This document shows, one piece after another, positions 1 to 7,662 of a stretch of 10,669 nucleotides of DNA. The DNA is from Xanthobacteraceae bacterium (GTDB lineage: Bacteria; Pseudomonadota; Alphaproteobacteria; Rhizobiales; Xanthobacteraceae): contig JASHRR010000613.1 in assembly GCA_030037185.1 (NCBI GenBank), forward strand, positions 1 to 10,669. The letters run 5' to 3'. Both the position numbers and the translations under genes were made by a program. Within the stretch, counting starts at the first letter, position 1; each line of letters opens with the position of its first letter. The notes under the pieces are model-generated. The model was not told the origin of the DNA and did no database searches. It was given only the letters and a program-made list of their open reading frames with translations.

Positions 1-163
1 AGGGTTGATCGATCGTGCGATGGGTCTCGCCCGCGACATAGGTGGCGGCGGGAGCAATGGACGTAAGCACGACCGAAAACCAAACTATCGACGCAATAGC
101 GCGGGCGGCGAGCAGCCATGCTACCGCACCGCTTAGGAGCCAAATGAATCGCTCACCCTGCAT
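1..163 (-). CDS. Partial membrane or secreted protein, N-terminus only
   Basis: An open frame on the minus strand starts at an ATG (161-163 on the plus strand) and runs off the left edge after 54 codons without a stop. An in-frame TAG lies 18 bases upstream of the ATG, so this is the first possible ATG. The visible N-terminus begins MQGERFIWLLSGAVAWLLAA and continues with a second hydrophobic stretch, IASIVWFSVVLTSIAPAATY. This suggests an uncleaved membrane anchor, two close membrane segments or a long signal peptide. A weak GGGTG lies upstream as a possible ribosome binding site. No family is recognised. It points the same way as the CYTH gene on its right, about 250 bases away, so a shared transcript is possible but not shown. 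Confidence 0.5.
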   Translation of the reverse strand, partial: MQGERFIWLLSGAVAWLLAARAIASIVWFSVVLTSIAPAATYVAGETHRTIDQP

Positions 164-411
164 CTTGTCACCCGCGAGCTACTACGCTCACTAAGCACTA
201 TATCGTTTGTGCCGCGTTCATGGTTCCTCCTGGATGGCTGGTTCGCACGCGAATTGCACCCTAACTACGTACGAATGACAACTGATTTCTATACAAGCCG
301 GAGTGTTTCCAAAACCGACGTAATTTCAGTAAGCGCATGGGCCGGTTTTCGGGTCTTCTGTACGGCCTCCTTTTCGGTCGAACGAAAGGGGAGCCCGAGG
401 ATGGACGGCAG

Positions 412-870
412 TTACCAGCTGCGATACGGACGCCGAACCAGATTGGCATTCGCGTACCGAGGATCCTGCGTAACCTCGGCACCGAGCCAGTCAGGTTCAC
501 CGAATTGTTGCTCCTGATCATCTAGCTCGACCTCCGCGATCGTCAGACCCGCATTATCTCCGTCGAATTCATCCACCTCGAACGTGGATTGACCAACCAC
601 GATCGTGTAACGCGTCTTCTCAATGATAGGCTGGACGCATATGGAGTTGAGCATCTGGTCGGCGTCAGATGCCGGGATTTCATACTCGAATTCCTGTCGC
701 GTACCAAGACCTCGACCCTTTATCGTGATGAATGCCTTCCCATCAGCCAGCCGCACTCTGACAGTGCGATCGGGATCGAGGTTCAGATAGCCCTGCCGGA
801 TCCGATGCGACACGCCCGACCGATAGCCGCGACCGGTCACCAGAAACTTCCGTTCGATTTCGACACCCAT
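412..870 (-). CDS. CYTH domain protein (inorganic triphosphatase-like)
   Basis: This 152-residue protein belongs to the CYTH/triphosphate tunnel metalloenzyme superfamily. It opens with EIERKFLV (residues 4-11), the ExExK signature that binds metal and triphosphate. It then shows the alternating charged strands of the tunnel: RIRQGYLN, RTVRVRLADGKAFITIKG, EFEYEIP, KTRYTIVV, FEVDEFDGDNAGLTIAEVEL, ending in VTQDPRYANANLVRRPY. Length and ending match small stand-alone bacterial members, so it looks complete. Known relatives hydrolyse inorganic tripolyphosphate in the cytoplasm; old annotations call them adenylate cyclases because of the CyaB class. Which substrate this one uses cannot be read from sequence. 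The ATG is preceded by AAGGTGGGG at a fitting distance. No CHAD domain, a frequent partner, is fused or adjacent. The opposite strand also has a long open frame, but it has no family features. Confidence 0.9.
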   Translation of the reverse strand: MGVEIERKFLVTGRGYRSGVSHRIRQGYLNLDPDRTVRVRLADGKAFITIKGRGLGTRQEFEYEIPASDADQMLNSICVQPIIEKTRYTIVVGQSTFEVDEFDGDNAGLTIAEVELDDQEQQFGEPDWLGAEVTQDPRYANANLVRRPYRSW

Positions 871-1503
871 CTGACCCCACCTTCAGCAATAGACCGCCGG
901 CGCTGTATACACGCTCTCGATTTGGGAGCCCACTGCGCACGAACCGCTCGCAAGCTCATTCGCGAGAACAGCAAGGCGGACATCCGACTTACAAAACGGA
1001 CGGCCACCGGCGACGTCTATCGATACGTCTCAGTCGCTACTTGTATGATGCTCTATTCCTGGGCAACGCTGACCCAGGTGATGTCCGGGCAGATCGACTG
1101 GTCTCCACCGTCTTTCGGGCTCGACCAACTTGATCAAAAACAAATCCGCATCATTGCCACCCGTAACGATGCTGACGTATTCTGGGGGCAAAGCGGTCCG
1201 CCTCCTCAACAGCGGCGTCGCTTGCGTACATCTTAGTCTAGTCTAAGTCTACGGTCTCTACGCAGACTGGTTGGGCATTACCGTCGAGAAGGCGAGGGTA
1301 CACGCAATGAGTTCTTTCCCGAGCAGGCGCGCGATCCCAACCGCATCGTCGGCTTGGATATTATCGTGAACGATGCCGTCGCCCTGAAATATACGTCGGT
1401 CGCCAACACGCATGCACAACGATCCAGGGCACAGCAATCTCAGCACGAATTAAGCGGTGGCTTATAAAGCAAGGGCGCTACGAGCAGGGAGGTGACAACT
1501 GAT
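871..1503. other. Gene-poor gap, no supported gene
   Basis: About 630 bases lie between the CYTH start and the secreted protein start. The plus-strand frame that crosses the CYTH gene continues to 1236, and a 62-codon minus-strand frame covers 1258-1446. Neither has a convincing ribosome binding site or a family motif that I recognise. The short inverted repeat CTTAG/CTAAG at 1231-1246 is too small to call a terminator. The stretch may hold degraded coding sequence, and it must contain the promoters of the two divergent neighbours. Confidence 0.4.
1486..1493 (+). promoter_or_regulatory. Ribosome binding site fixing the start at 1504
   Basis: The purine run AGGGAGGT sits 10 bases before the ATG at 1504. 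A GTG in the same frame at 1492 lies inside this run and so cannot use it. The ATG at 1504 is therefore the better start, and it also places the signal peptide directly at the N-terminus. Confidence 0.7.
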
Positions 1504-2298
1504 ATGCGCAAGCATTTTCTTCTATCTGCAACTCTCGCCGTTGCCGCAACCTCGTATGCCTCGGCCGAACCGATCAAGATACCGATTGTCCAATTCGGGC
1601 CCGGCGGCTGGACACATCCATTCGGCGGCCGATTTCCGCCAGTGCCGGGCTCCGCCATTCCAATCAACCAAGATTCGGGACATGTCTTCATCAATCCCCA
1701 GGCAAGTTTCCAAATCGCAGATTTGACAAACCCTAATTTGAAGCCGTGGGCCAGGGAGGCTATGAGGAAAGATATCGTCGAAATCGATGCCGGCAAGATC
1801 CAGTTCTCGCCTAACTCGTCCTGCATACCTTCCGGCGTTCCCATGTATCTCCTAATGACGGGACCGTTCTACATCCTTCAGACACCTACGAAAGTCATCA
1901 TGTTGGAGCAGCAGACCCAGCAGGTGAGACACATCTATATGAACGTGCCCCATTCCGCGGACATCAAGCCCTCGTGGTTCGGCGAATCGGTGGGCCGCTA
2001 TCAGGGCGACTCGCTGGTCATTGATACGGTTGGGCTGAATACGAGAACCATCATCGATTATTACGGCACACCGCACACCGAAAAGCTTCATGTGGTGGAG
2101 CGCTGGCATCTGATTGATGGCGGAAACATGCTGGAGGTCAACCTCACGGTCGACGATTTTGATACGTTTTACCATCCTTGGGAAACCTATCTACGTTATC
2201 AGCGCGGGCAGGGCCCCCTTGGCGAGCAAATATGCCCTGAGAACAACACGAACCTGTTCGACTACCATATGCCGGTCGCCGACAGGCCCGATTTCTGA
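1504..2298 (+). CDS. Secreted protein of unknown function
   Basis: From the ATG at 1504 the protein has 264 residues. It starts with a clear Sec signal peptide: MRK, a hydrophobic core LLSATLAVAATS, and a likely cut after YASA near residue 21, so the mature protein is periplasmic or exported. The second half carries SWFGESVGRYQGDSLVIDTV, then HTEKLHVVERW, MLEVNLTVDDFDTFYHPW. I recognise this G-x-W/Y-x-GD-LVxDT ... PHxxxLHVxERW pattern from a family of secreted hypothetical proteins common in proteobacteria that degrade unusual carbon sources; no enzymatic role is established to my knowledge. The conserved His, Glu and Asp residues could bind a ligand or metal, which is inference only. One Cys (SSCIPSG) is visible near residue 107 and another in the C-terminal QICPEN. 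It ends at TGA with no clear terminator hairpin after it. It is transcribed alone, facing away from the CYTH gene. Confidence 0.85.
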   Translation: MRKHFLLSATLAVAATSYASAEPIKIPIVQFGPGGWTHPFGGRFPPVPGSAIPINQDSGHVFINPQASFQIADLTNPNLKPWAREAMRKDIVEIDAGKIQFSPNSSCIPSGVPMYLLMTGPFYILQTPTKVIMLEQQTQQVRHIYMNVPHSADIKPSWFGESVGRYQGDSLVIDTVGLNTRTIIDYYGTPHTEKLHVVERWHLIDGGNMLEVNLTVDDFDTFYHPWETYLRYQRGQGPLGEQICPENNTNLFDYHMPVADRPDF

Positions 2299-2600
2299 AC
2301 AAAAATTGTGAGACAAGGGACGCATCACAATGTCGTCCGGCGACCAACACCTGCACCGCGAGGGACACGCCAGCATATCCCTTGGCCTCGCCACTCACGA
2401 ATCTGCACGGCGACCAACAATGCGACGGCGCATTCAAGGGCCACACCGGTATCGCGGTTCCGCAGAGGTAGACCGCCACGCCGCTTGATGCGAAGCAACG
2501 TGCCCTTCTGGGTAGCCTCGATGCCTTGAACGAGATCCGCAACCGGATGAGTTACCGCCCGATCCCCTATGGGATCGACCTCAGGCAGTGCGCGCCGACG
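2299..2600. other. Intergenic, no supported gene
   Basis: This 300-base stretch separates the secreted protein from the small gene relic. Open frames exist on both strands (plus 2308-2529, minus through 2753) but lack motifs and ribosome binding sites and are best read as chance frames in GC-rich DNA. The short ACAA/TTGT pair just after the upstream stop is too weak for a terminator call. Confidence 0.4.
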
Positions 2601-2735
2601 ATGACCCGCCGCAAGGGCGAAGTCACCCGTAGTGATCTTAATCGCAACTGGTTGCATCACGTGGCGCTTCCGGCCGAAAAGGTGCGGGGCGTCATAAACA
2701 GCGAGGTGGTATTTACAGTAGGCGAGGCAGTTGTT
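2601..2735 (+). pseudogene. Remnant of a small MTRRKGE-type conserved hypothetical gene
   Basis: An ATG at 2601 starts [20 protein letters not shown] followed by [18 protein letters not shown]. From memory this matches the N-terminus of a small hypothetical protein (about 80-90 residues) found in many Bradyrhizobium genomes, where a longer middle part and a C-terminal stretch like VVFCFAKPEDAEAFAERFGG follow. Here the text after SEVVF jumps to [13 protein letters not shown] and then loses all likeness. The middle therefore seems deleted and the end lost. The frame stays open far beyond, into the antisense of the Bug gene, which is not meaningful. Function of the intact family is unknown to me. 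The right limit is approximate. Confidence 0.5.
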
Positions 2736-2768
2736 GGTTTTGCTTTCGCTCAACCGATCCTACTCAGC

Positions 2769-3746
2769 CTACTCCGGCCGTATGTTCGCCGCTTTTATCA
2801 GCGGCCACCACTTCTCGATCTCGGCCTTCTGGTAGGCGAAAAGCGCCTCCGGCGTCTGCTGCGCGCGCGAGGGAATGTTCTGTCCCAGCTCCGCGGTCAG
2901 CCGCTTGCGAACGGCGGGATCGGCCACGGCCTCAACGACTGCTGTATTGAGCTTGTCGATGATGGCTCTCGGCGTCGCGCGCGGTGCCCACAGCGCCGTC
3001 CACACGGCGATATGGAATCCGGGCAAGCCGGCCTCGTCGACCGTCGGCAGGTCGGGCGCTGCGTCAAGCCGCGTCGCGGCCGTGACCGCATAAGGCCGCG
3101 TGCTTGCGGCGCGCACCAGCGGCAGGGAGGTGGCAGCCTGGTCGAACATCAGCTGGATCTGGCCCGCCATCATGTCCTGCATGGCGGGCGCGGCGCCGCG
3201 ATAAGGTACCAGCGTAAGCTTGATGCCGGTGAGGTTCTGGAAATAAACGGCGCTGACCCGATGCGCCATCGAGCCGATACCCACCGCGGTGCGCTCGGGG
3301 TTCGCCTTAAGCCAGTCGATCAGTTCGGTGAGGTTCGTGGCGGGCACGCCTTTGTAGGTGACGATGACGAGCGGATTGGTCGACATGAGCGCCACGGGCT
3401 CGAAATCCTTCAGGAGATCGTACGGCAACGCATAGGCCGCGCCGTTGAGCACATGGGTCGACCACTGCCCGACGCTCAGCATGTAGCCGTCGGGCGCCGC
3501 GCGCGCCGCGCGGCCGACCCCGATGGTGCCGTCCGCCCCGGTAACGTTCTCGATGATGATGCTCTGGCCAAGCACAGCCGACATCCGCTGAGCTATGACA
3601 CGCGCAATGGTGTCCGTCGGTCCACCGGCCGCGAAGGGAACGTTCATTGTGATAGGACGGGTGGGGTAGATCTGGGCCGTGGTTACTTGTGCGACGGCGA
3701 TCGGCCACAGGGCCGCAAGTGTGACAATGGCGGTCAGTCTTTTCAT
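2769..3746 (-). CDS. Bug/TctC-family tripartite tricarboxylate transporter substrate-binding protein
   Basis: The 325-residue product is a periplasmic binding protein of the Bug family, which captures small carboxylates or related compounds and in some cases delivers them to a TctA/TctB membrane pair. It has a signal peptide ([19 protein letters not shown], cut near residues 20-25). Family landmarks follow: [19 protein letters not shown], the [11 protein letters not shown] helix, [67 protein letters not shown], and a C-terminal helix with [17 protein letters not shown]. Length is normal. The frame extends 38 codons further upstream to 3860, but that part has no signal features, and the Met at 3746 directly begins the signal peptide; the ribosome binding site there is weak. 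No tctA or tctB gene is adjacent, so it is an orphan, as is usual for Bug proteins. Ligand unknown. Confidence 0.93.
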   Translation of the reverse strand: MKRLTAIVTLAALWPIAVAQVTTAQIYPTRPITMNVPFAAGGPTDTIARVIAQRMSAVLGQSIIIENVTGADGTIGVGRAARAAPDGYMLSVGQWSTHVLNGAAYALPYDLLKDFEPVALMSTNPLVIVTYKGVPATNLTELIDWLKANPERTAVGIGSMAHRVSAVYFQNLTGIKLTLVPYRGAAPAMQDMMAGQIQLMFDQAATSLPLVRAASTRPYAVTAATRLDAAPDLPTVDEAGLPGFHIAVWTALWAPRATPRAIIDKLNTAVVEAVADPAVRKRLTAELGQNIPSRAQQTPEALFAYQKAEIEKWWPLIKAANIRPE

Positions 3747-4059
3747 CTCGCGCCAACAAGCTTGGTAATGGGGTCGAATGACAGTGCACGGAGCACCGGG
3801 CTCGCACCATCGAATTCCGTGCGATAGAGGAACTATAGCGGATCCCAGCGTCATGCCCATCCCAGAATTTGATTCCGGAGATTATCGCGGGCGTCCACGT
3901 CTCTCTTGCGAGAGAGCCAAAAAGCCCGGCCATGACTCCGAAATGAATGGTTCAATATGAGCGGGAACCACGCCGAGCAGGGGAATAGTCGATCAGCACC
4001 TTTAGTGTCCCCTTGTCTGTCTCCGGCGTTTCCAGCTTAGGTTCACCATGGCGCGATCG
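3747..4059. other. Upstream region of the Bug gene with a small hairpin
   Basis: This roughly 310-base stretch should hold the minus-strand promoter of the Bug gene. A perfect 6-bp stem, CTCTCT-TGCG-AGAGAG, lies at 3901-3916, about 155 bases upstream of the start; it has no T-run on the proper side, so it is not a typical terminator. A minus-strand frame ends at a TGA at 3952-3954 with the tail KGTLKVLIDYSPARRGSRSY; it may be the end of a lost gene or chance. Nothing else is recognised. Confidence 0.35.
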
Positions 4060-4065
4060 GTCTTC

Positions 4066-4709
4066 CCCCTCACAGACCCCACCGTGCGGAATTACCGCAG
4101 CGGTTCCTCAGGCCTGACTCACTGCTCTGGTCCGAGTCAGTCCAGCTATTTCGACGAAGTTCCATTGGGCATACTTTCTCGAGTTCGGTGCCTCGGTATG
4201 TGGCATTGCACGATACGTCGACCTGTTTACCCCCTTCCCTCCGGTGGGTGCCGTGGCCGCTCCTGTCGGAAGCCCTGCGGTTCCCCACCCCCGTCGGTAG
4301 TATGGGCGCATACGACCGCCGCCGACCCTTGCCTGCCACCTCCGGTCTCCCTTCGCAGCAGGTACTCCACGTCGAGCGCTTCCCGTGGGACACCCTCATT
4401 TCCCTCGGGACCTGGTTCTTTTTGGGTTGGGCAGAACCGCACCCTGTTCGTGAGAGATCGGCAGCTCTCCTGGGTTCACGGGAAGTCCTCTTGAAAGCAT
4501 GCCCGGGCTAGGGACTCCGGCGCCGCCAGGGCAACCTCGCATTTTCGGTTGTCCGGATGCTGCCTTCCGCCAGGCTAACAGCGTCGGCGCGATGATGAAA
4601 CGATTTCGGAGCTGAACCCTCACGGCCCGCTTCCTCGCTGCTCGCCCGACGAGAGGCAACGCTCGCTACCGGCCCGCCCGCTACGGCTTTGACCGGGCCG
4701 TACGCGCAC
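4066..4709 (-). mobile_element. Group II intron-like RNA without reverse transcriptase gene (probably a relic)
   Basis: Read on the minus strand, the element begins GTGCGCGTACGGCCCGGTCA, matching the GUGYG start of group II introns, and is followed by several hundred bases of stem-rich, purine-rich sequence of the size expected for domains I-III. Typical-looking blocks include GAGGGTTCAGCTCCGAAATC, ATCTCTCACGAACAGGGTGC and GTATGCCCAATGGAACTTCG; I recognise these from rhizobial group II introns by memory only. A 7-bp inverted repeat (CTGACTC/GAGTCAG, 4114-4140) precedes a domain-V-like hairpin. Open frames on both strands here are low-complexity, Arg/Gly/Ser/Pro-rich and fit no family, as expected of structured RNA. 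No reverse transcriptase/maturase sequence lies inside, so it would depend on a protein in trans or be dead. The 5' boundary at 4709 is fairly clear; the 3' end, beyond domain V and toward lower coordinates, is not resolved. Confidence 0.5.
4075..4109 (-). ncRNA. Domain-V-like hairpin of group II intron
   Basis: On the minus strand this segment reads GAGGAACCG, then the perfect hairpin TGCGG-TAATT-CCGCA, then CGGTGGGGTC. The arrangement matches domain V of rhizobial group II introns, where a proximal stem of the GAGCCG...CGGUUC kind flanks a short distal hairpin. Two changes stand out. The catalytic AGC triad position reads AAC. The proximal stem strands (ACCGC and GGTGGG) no longer pair well, as if bases were lost on both sides. 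The core is therefore probably inactive. Confidence 0.45.
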
Positions 4710-5015
4710 CGGCGGGACATCTTTGAGAGGTTTCACACTGCCGTTTGGACCGGAGATGCTCGTGTCACACGACCCACAAGAGACAGGTTCGGCTCTGAAC
4801 TCCTGCTGCGCAAAAACTCAGCCTTAGAAGTCGTTTCTGTGGCGGCAACTTCCTGATCGATTGAAAATCAAGATCACGGTCGGCCGATCGGGACCAGTCG
4901 GTCGAGAACCTATAGGGCCTGATTGCATACTTTAAGGTCTCAACATTGACGCGGCGGCAGGCCACGCGTGGGAGTCGATGATCAATCTCAAGCAAGCCAC
5001 CTGGAAGGTTTGTAG
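4710..5015. other. Gap between intron-like element and cti, no supported gene
   Basis: A 76-codon minus-strand frame (4765-4995) has no motif and no convincing start signal. The stretch contains a small perfect palindrome, CGTGTCACACG (4761-4771), and an imperfect one, CGGTCGGCCGATCG (4877-4890). Being just downstream of cti, it should contain that gene's transcription end, but no stem with a T-run is visible. The segment from about 4790 to 4860 looks like noncoding sequence that I seem to have met elsewhere in Bradyrhizobium; I cannot name it. Confidence 0.35.
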
Positions 5016-7370
5016 TTATTTTTGCTCAAGCGAATAGCGCGTGAGATCCAGCGTTCCTGAGCGCACGGGATCTTCTGCAAGGTAGGTTTTGTTCAGAGTG
5101 TCGAAGACTGACCAAAACTTTTCGTTCGACCGCCGAATGCCGAAGCGATCGACGAGGCGTTCATAGTCAGTGGCCGACTTGATGGAAACAACAGCATCGG
5201 CAAATGCTTCGGCGTCCACTTCGGGCACAATGAAAAAAACATTTGGATATGCACCGAGGATGCCGGCGTGTACCGTCAGGGTGTCCTCTCGCGGTGCGAG
5301 GCGCTCTTCCTCACCCAGCATCCACGATACGTTGGAGTGCTCGCGGTTGTGCACCAGGCTATAAAGCTTTGTGCGCTCTCCTTCGCTCCGCACCTGCAGG
5401 ATGGCGAACTCCGGGAAGAAGCGCGCAAAGGGGGTTGCATCCTCAGCCTTGATCGACGTTATCCGGCGCAGCGCGCGTTCCGTCGCCGAAAGCTCGCTCG
5501 TCACTTTCGACGATAACGGCAACACCTTCCAATTCAGCGCATCGGGGAGACCGCGCACGGCAGGAGCAAGATACTCATTGAGGACCCGTGCGACGAATTC
5601 TTGTTTGGCGTTCGTCTCGTCTCGATAGACGATTCCACTCGGCGCTAAGCGGTCGACGAGAGGGAACACAAAGCGCATCTTGAGTTCGGTAAATGGGCCC
5701 TCGTACCAGGAGTTTCGCAACGCCAAGCGTTGCGGTGCCGGGAGGAAATCGAGGAAAATCTCCTCAGCCTCCATCCGGATCATATCCATGTAAAGCCGAG
5801 TCAGTGATTGGTGGCCAATGTTGCCGAACACGTCGTAGTTGACCACGAGATTGTAGACGAGACGCTCGAACAATGGGTAGTCGAGGACAAAGACTGTCTT
5901 CGACAGGTCGCCCACCGCACCTTTGGTTACGACGGCATTGTCGAAGTGCCGAAATACGGTGAGAAGTGCGTTTGGATTGGTGCCGTCGCCGTTCCATATG
6001 TCGTCGAGCGTATAGCCGGCGGGGCGTAACTGGCGTGCGGCTTCCGCGCGCAGTTTGCGATAGCTCTCGCGTTGGTCGACAAGGCGCCGCAAGAAGGGAA
6101 TGTCATCGCGGATCGATACGTCGCTGCCCCAAACGCCGGGCAGGATTAGCGCGTCCTGGACCGCGTGCGCGTGCTCAAGCGACATCACCATGCTGTCGGC
6201 ATCGGGATTAAGGAACAGGACGAAGAACTGCTCCTGGATGGAATTGACCGCTATGCTGCCGTTGCAAACTGGACCTTTGATAAAGGTGGCGATCTCGTAC
6301 TCGGCGTCATCAAGCAGAAACTGGTAACGGGCACGCACCGGAATGCCGGCAAAGGTGGCAAATGGGTTGCCGGCTGTCGCATCTTGATAGCCAGGCAACG
6401 TCGTCACCTCCCATCTTGGTTCAAGAAAAAGTTGTCGGATGCGCGCCAGCTTGCCGGGTGAAAGCTCATACGGGATATGGGTCTTATTGACGATTGTCTG
6501 GTCAATTCGGCTGAGGCAGTACTGAAAACTCGTGCCCGGATCATCATTGGGTCGCCGTGCCGCGATCTCGTCGATGCCCGAGTCGCACGGCGTGCGTGAA
6601 CGCACGAGGCGAAAGAAAGCAGGGCGTTGCGAGGTTACGTCCCCCGCGAAATGCAAATGCGCCAGAAATAAGTGCTCATAGAGATAACGCGCCACCAGCT
6701 TCTCGCGTGGCGTGCTGCCGTTGAAAAAGCTTTCCCAGGCGCGGACTTGCAGCTGCAGTGCCGACGGAATTAGGCGCCGGCTGGCGACGCTTTGCGGTGA
6801 TGGCCCCGGTGCGCCGCGCGAGACCCATGCACCGAGGATGGCGACGTCCGCCTGTGACAGCGGCGGCAGCCCATACGGCATGCCAACCTCCGAGTGATTG
6901 CGCGCCAGGTTTGCGACTGCCTTGCTGTCGGCGGGGCAGAAATTGCTGTCGCTGGCTGACTTCGTCGGCTGCACGCTCGAGTGCTGAGTGCGCAGGCGCA
7001 ACATTTGCATCAGCAGTGTGCGAGCTGGATCGCGGTCACCAACGACGTCGAAGAACCCTTTCGCTCGCCAGTCGGCGATGGTGTGGCCGTCGATGTCAAG
7101 ACGCGTCGGTGCGACGCTCTTCGGCCGAGAGCCATCGTAGACTTTGAGCTTAGTCGCACCTCGTGTCAGGCCGGAATAGCTCTGCAGGTTCAGCTGACAG
7201 GGTGCGTTAAAGCAGCTATGGCAAGCGACGCAGCGATTATCGAAAATCGGTTGGATGCGAGTGTAATACTCATCGCCCGCGGGTGCCAACTGCGCGTGGG
7301 CGTTTTGAATAGCGCCGATGAGAAAAAAATTGACTCCTCCAATGAAAAATCCAACGCAGAATCGAAACAT
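5016..7370 (-). CDS. cti: Fatty acid cis/trans isomerase
   Basis: The 784-residue protein is the periplasmic c-type haem enzyme that converts cis-unsaturated fatty acids of membrane phospholipids directly to trans isomers, a rapid way to stiffen the membrane under solvent, heat or toxic stress. It starts with a signal peptide (MFRFCVGFFIGGVNFFLIGA, cut after NAHA near residue 26). The haem site CVACH follows at residues 47-51 in the context RIQPIFDNRCVACHSC. Further family landmarks are LDIDGHTIADWRAKGFFDVV, the YLYEHLFLAHLHF helix, LFLEPRWEVTTLPGYQ, FATFAGIPVRARYQFLLDDA, FIKGPVCNGSIAVN and, near the end, NREHSNVSWMLGEEERLAPR and YPNVFFIV. Length matches the family (about 760-790) and no break is seen. 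The frame extends 15 codons further to a GTG at 7415, but the ATG at 7370 has the strong ribosome binding site and the signal peptide. It stands alone, with no regulator beside it. Confidence 0.96.
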   Translation of the reverse strand: MFRFCVGFFIGGVNFFLIGAIQNAHAQLAPAGDEYYTRIQPIFDNRCVACHSCFNAPCQLNLQSYSGLTRGATKLKVYDGSRPKSVAPTRLDIDGHTIADWRAKGFFDVVGDRDPARTLLMQMLRLRTQHSSVQPTKSASDSNFCPADSKAVANLARNHSEVGMPYGLPPLSQADVAILGAWVSRGAPGPSPQSVASRRLIPSALQLQVRAWESFFNGSTPREKLVARYLYEHLFLAHLHFAGDVTSQRPAFFRLVRSRTPCDSGIDEIAARRPNDDPGTSFQYCLSRIDQTIVNKTHIPYELSPGKLARIRQLFLEPRWEVTTLPGYQDATAGNPFATFAGIPVRARYQFLLDDAEYEIATFIKGPVCNGSIAVNSIQEQFFVLFLNPDADSMVMSLEHAHAVQDALILPGVWGSDVSIRDDIPFLRRLVDQRESYRKLRAEAARQLRPAGYTLDDIWNGDGTNPNALLTVFRHFDNAVVTKGAVGDLSKTVFVLDYPLFERLVYNLVVNYDVFGNIGHQSLTRLYMDMIRMEAEEIFLDFLPAPQRLALRNSWYEGPFTELKMRFVFPLVDRLAPSGIVYRDETNAKQEFVARVLNEYLAPAVRGLPDALNWKVLPLSSKVTSELSATERALRRITSIKAEDATPFARFFPEFAILQVRSEGERTKLYSLVHNREHSNVSWMLGEEERLAPREDTLTVHAGILGAYPNVFFIVPEVDAEAFADAVVSIKSATDYERLVDRFGIRRSNEKFWSVFDTLNKTYLAEDPVRSGTLDLTRYSLEQK

Positions 7371-7374
7371 TACG

Positions 7375-7383
7375 CCTCCCCCC
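7375..7383 (-). promoter_or_regulatory. Strong ribosome binding site of cti
   Basis: On the minus strand GGGGGGAGG lies four bases before the ATG at 7370. This decides for that start over the in-frame GTG 45 bases upstream at 7415. Confidence 0.75.
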
Positions 7384-7554
7384 ACGGCAACGATGCGCGC
7401 CACAAGAACCCTCACAATGCTATACGCAAAAGTTCCAGCGGGAAAGCCATTGACGTCACGACTGAGAACTCAGGTTGACGGCCCTGTTAGGGTGATTTTT
7501 GTCTTGATGATAGAAGCCTGAATCCCTGTGCGCTGATTCGCAGCGGAGCCGCAC

Positions 7555-7662
7555 ATGGAAACGATCCTGGACGAGAAGCTGCCGAGGTCACGCCTTGCCG
7601 TTCTCCTCAAGCATTTCTCGCAGATCGAGGATGATCGGCAGTCCTGGCGGGTTGCCTTTCCT
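7555..7662 (+). mobile_element. ISAs1-family transposase remnant, N-terminal about 35 codons
   Basis: An ATG at 7555, preceded by GCGGAG, opens METILDEKLPRSRLAVLLKH, then FSQIEDDRQSWRVAFPL. This matches the start of ISAs1-family (H-repeat-like) transposases, whose N-terminus typically reads LLxHFxxIEDxRQxWKVxYPLxEIL. After about codon 35 (AFPL) the likeness ends. The frame runs on to 7803 but is then the wrong frame of the hydrolase that follows, so the transposase is cut off at roughly 7660. The 5' end of the insertion may lie near 7482-7501 (CCCTGTTAGGGTGATTTTTG), the kind of sequence expected at an insertion end, but no right-hand partner is visible in the window. The remnant is far too short to be active. 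Confidence 0.6.

Noticed and set aside
589..1236. 215-codon plus-strand open frame
   Set aside because: Its first half is antisense to the CYTH gene, which has clear family motifs. The rest shows no domain, no ribosome binding site and no recognisable likeness.
2526..3827. 433-codon plus-strand open frame
   Set aside because: Most of it is the antisense of the Bug protein and is Arg/Gly/His-rich, as usual for shadows of GC-rich genes. Only the short stretch from 2601 has meaning, as a remnant.
3901..3916. CTCTCT-TGCG-AGAGAG hairpin as a terminator
   Set aside because: The stem is short and no T-run follows on either strand in the right direction.
4048..4494. 148-codon plus-strand frame over the intron-like element
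   Set aside because: It is rich in Ser, Pro, Arg and Gly without motifs, and similar meaningless frames exist on the other strand. Structured RNA explains the region better.
7451..7458. Perfect palindrome TGACGTCA upstream of cti
   Set aside because: An eight-base palindrome is expected by chance in a window of this size, and there is no second copy or promoter context to make it an operator.
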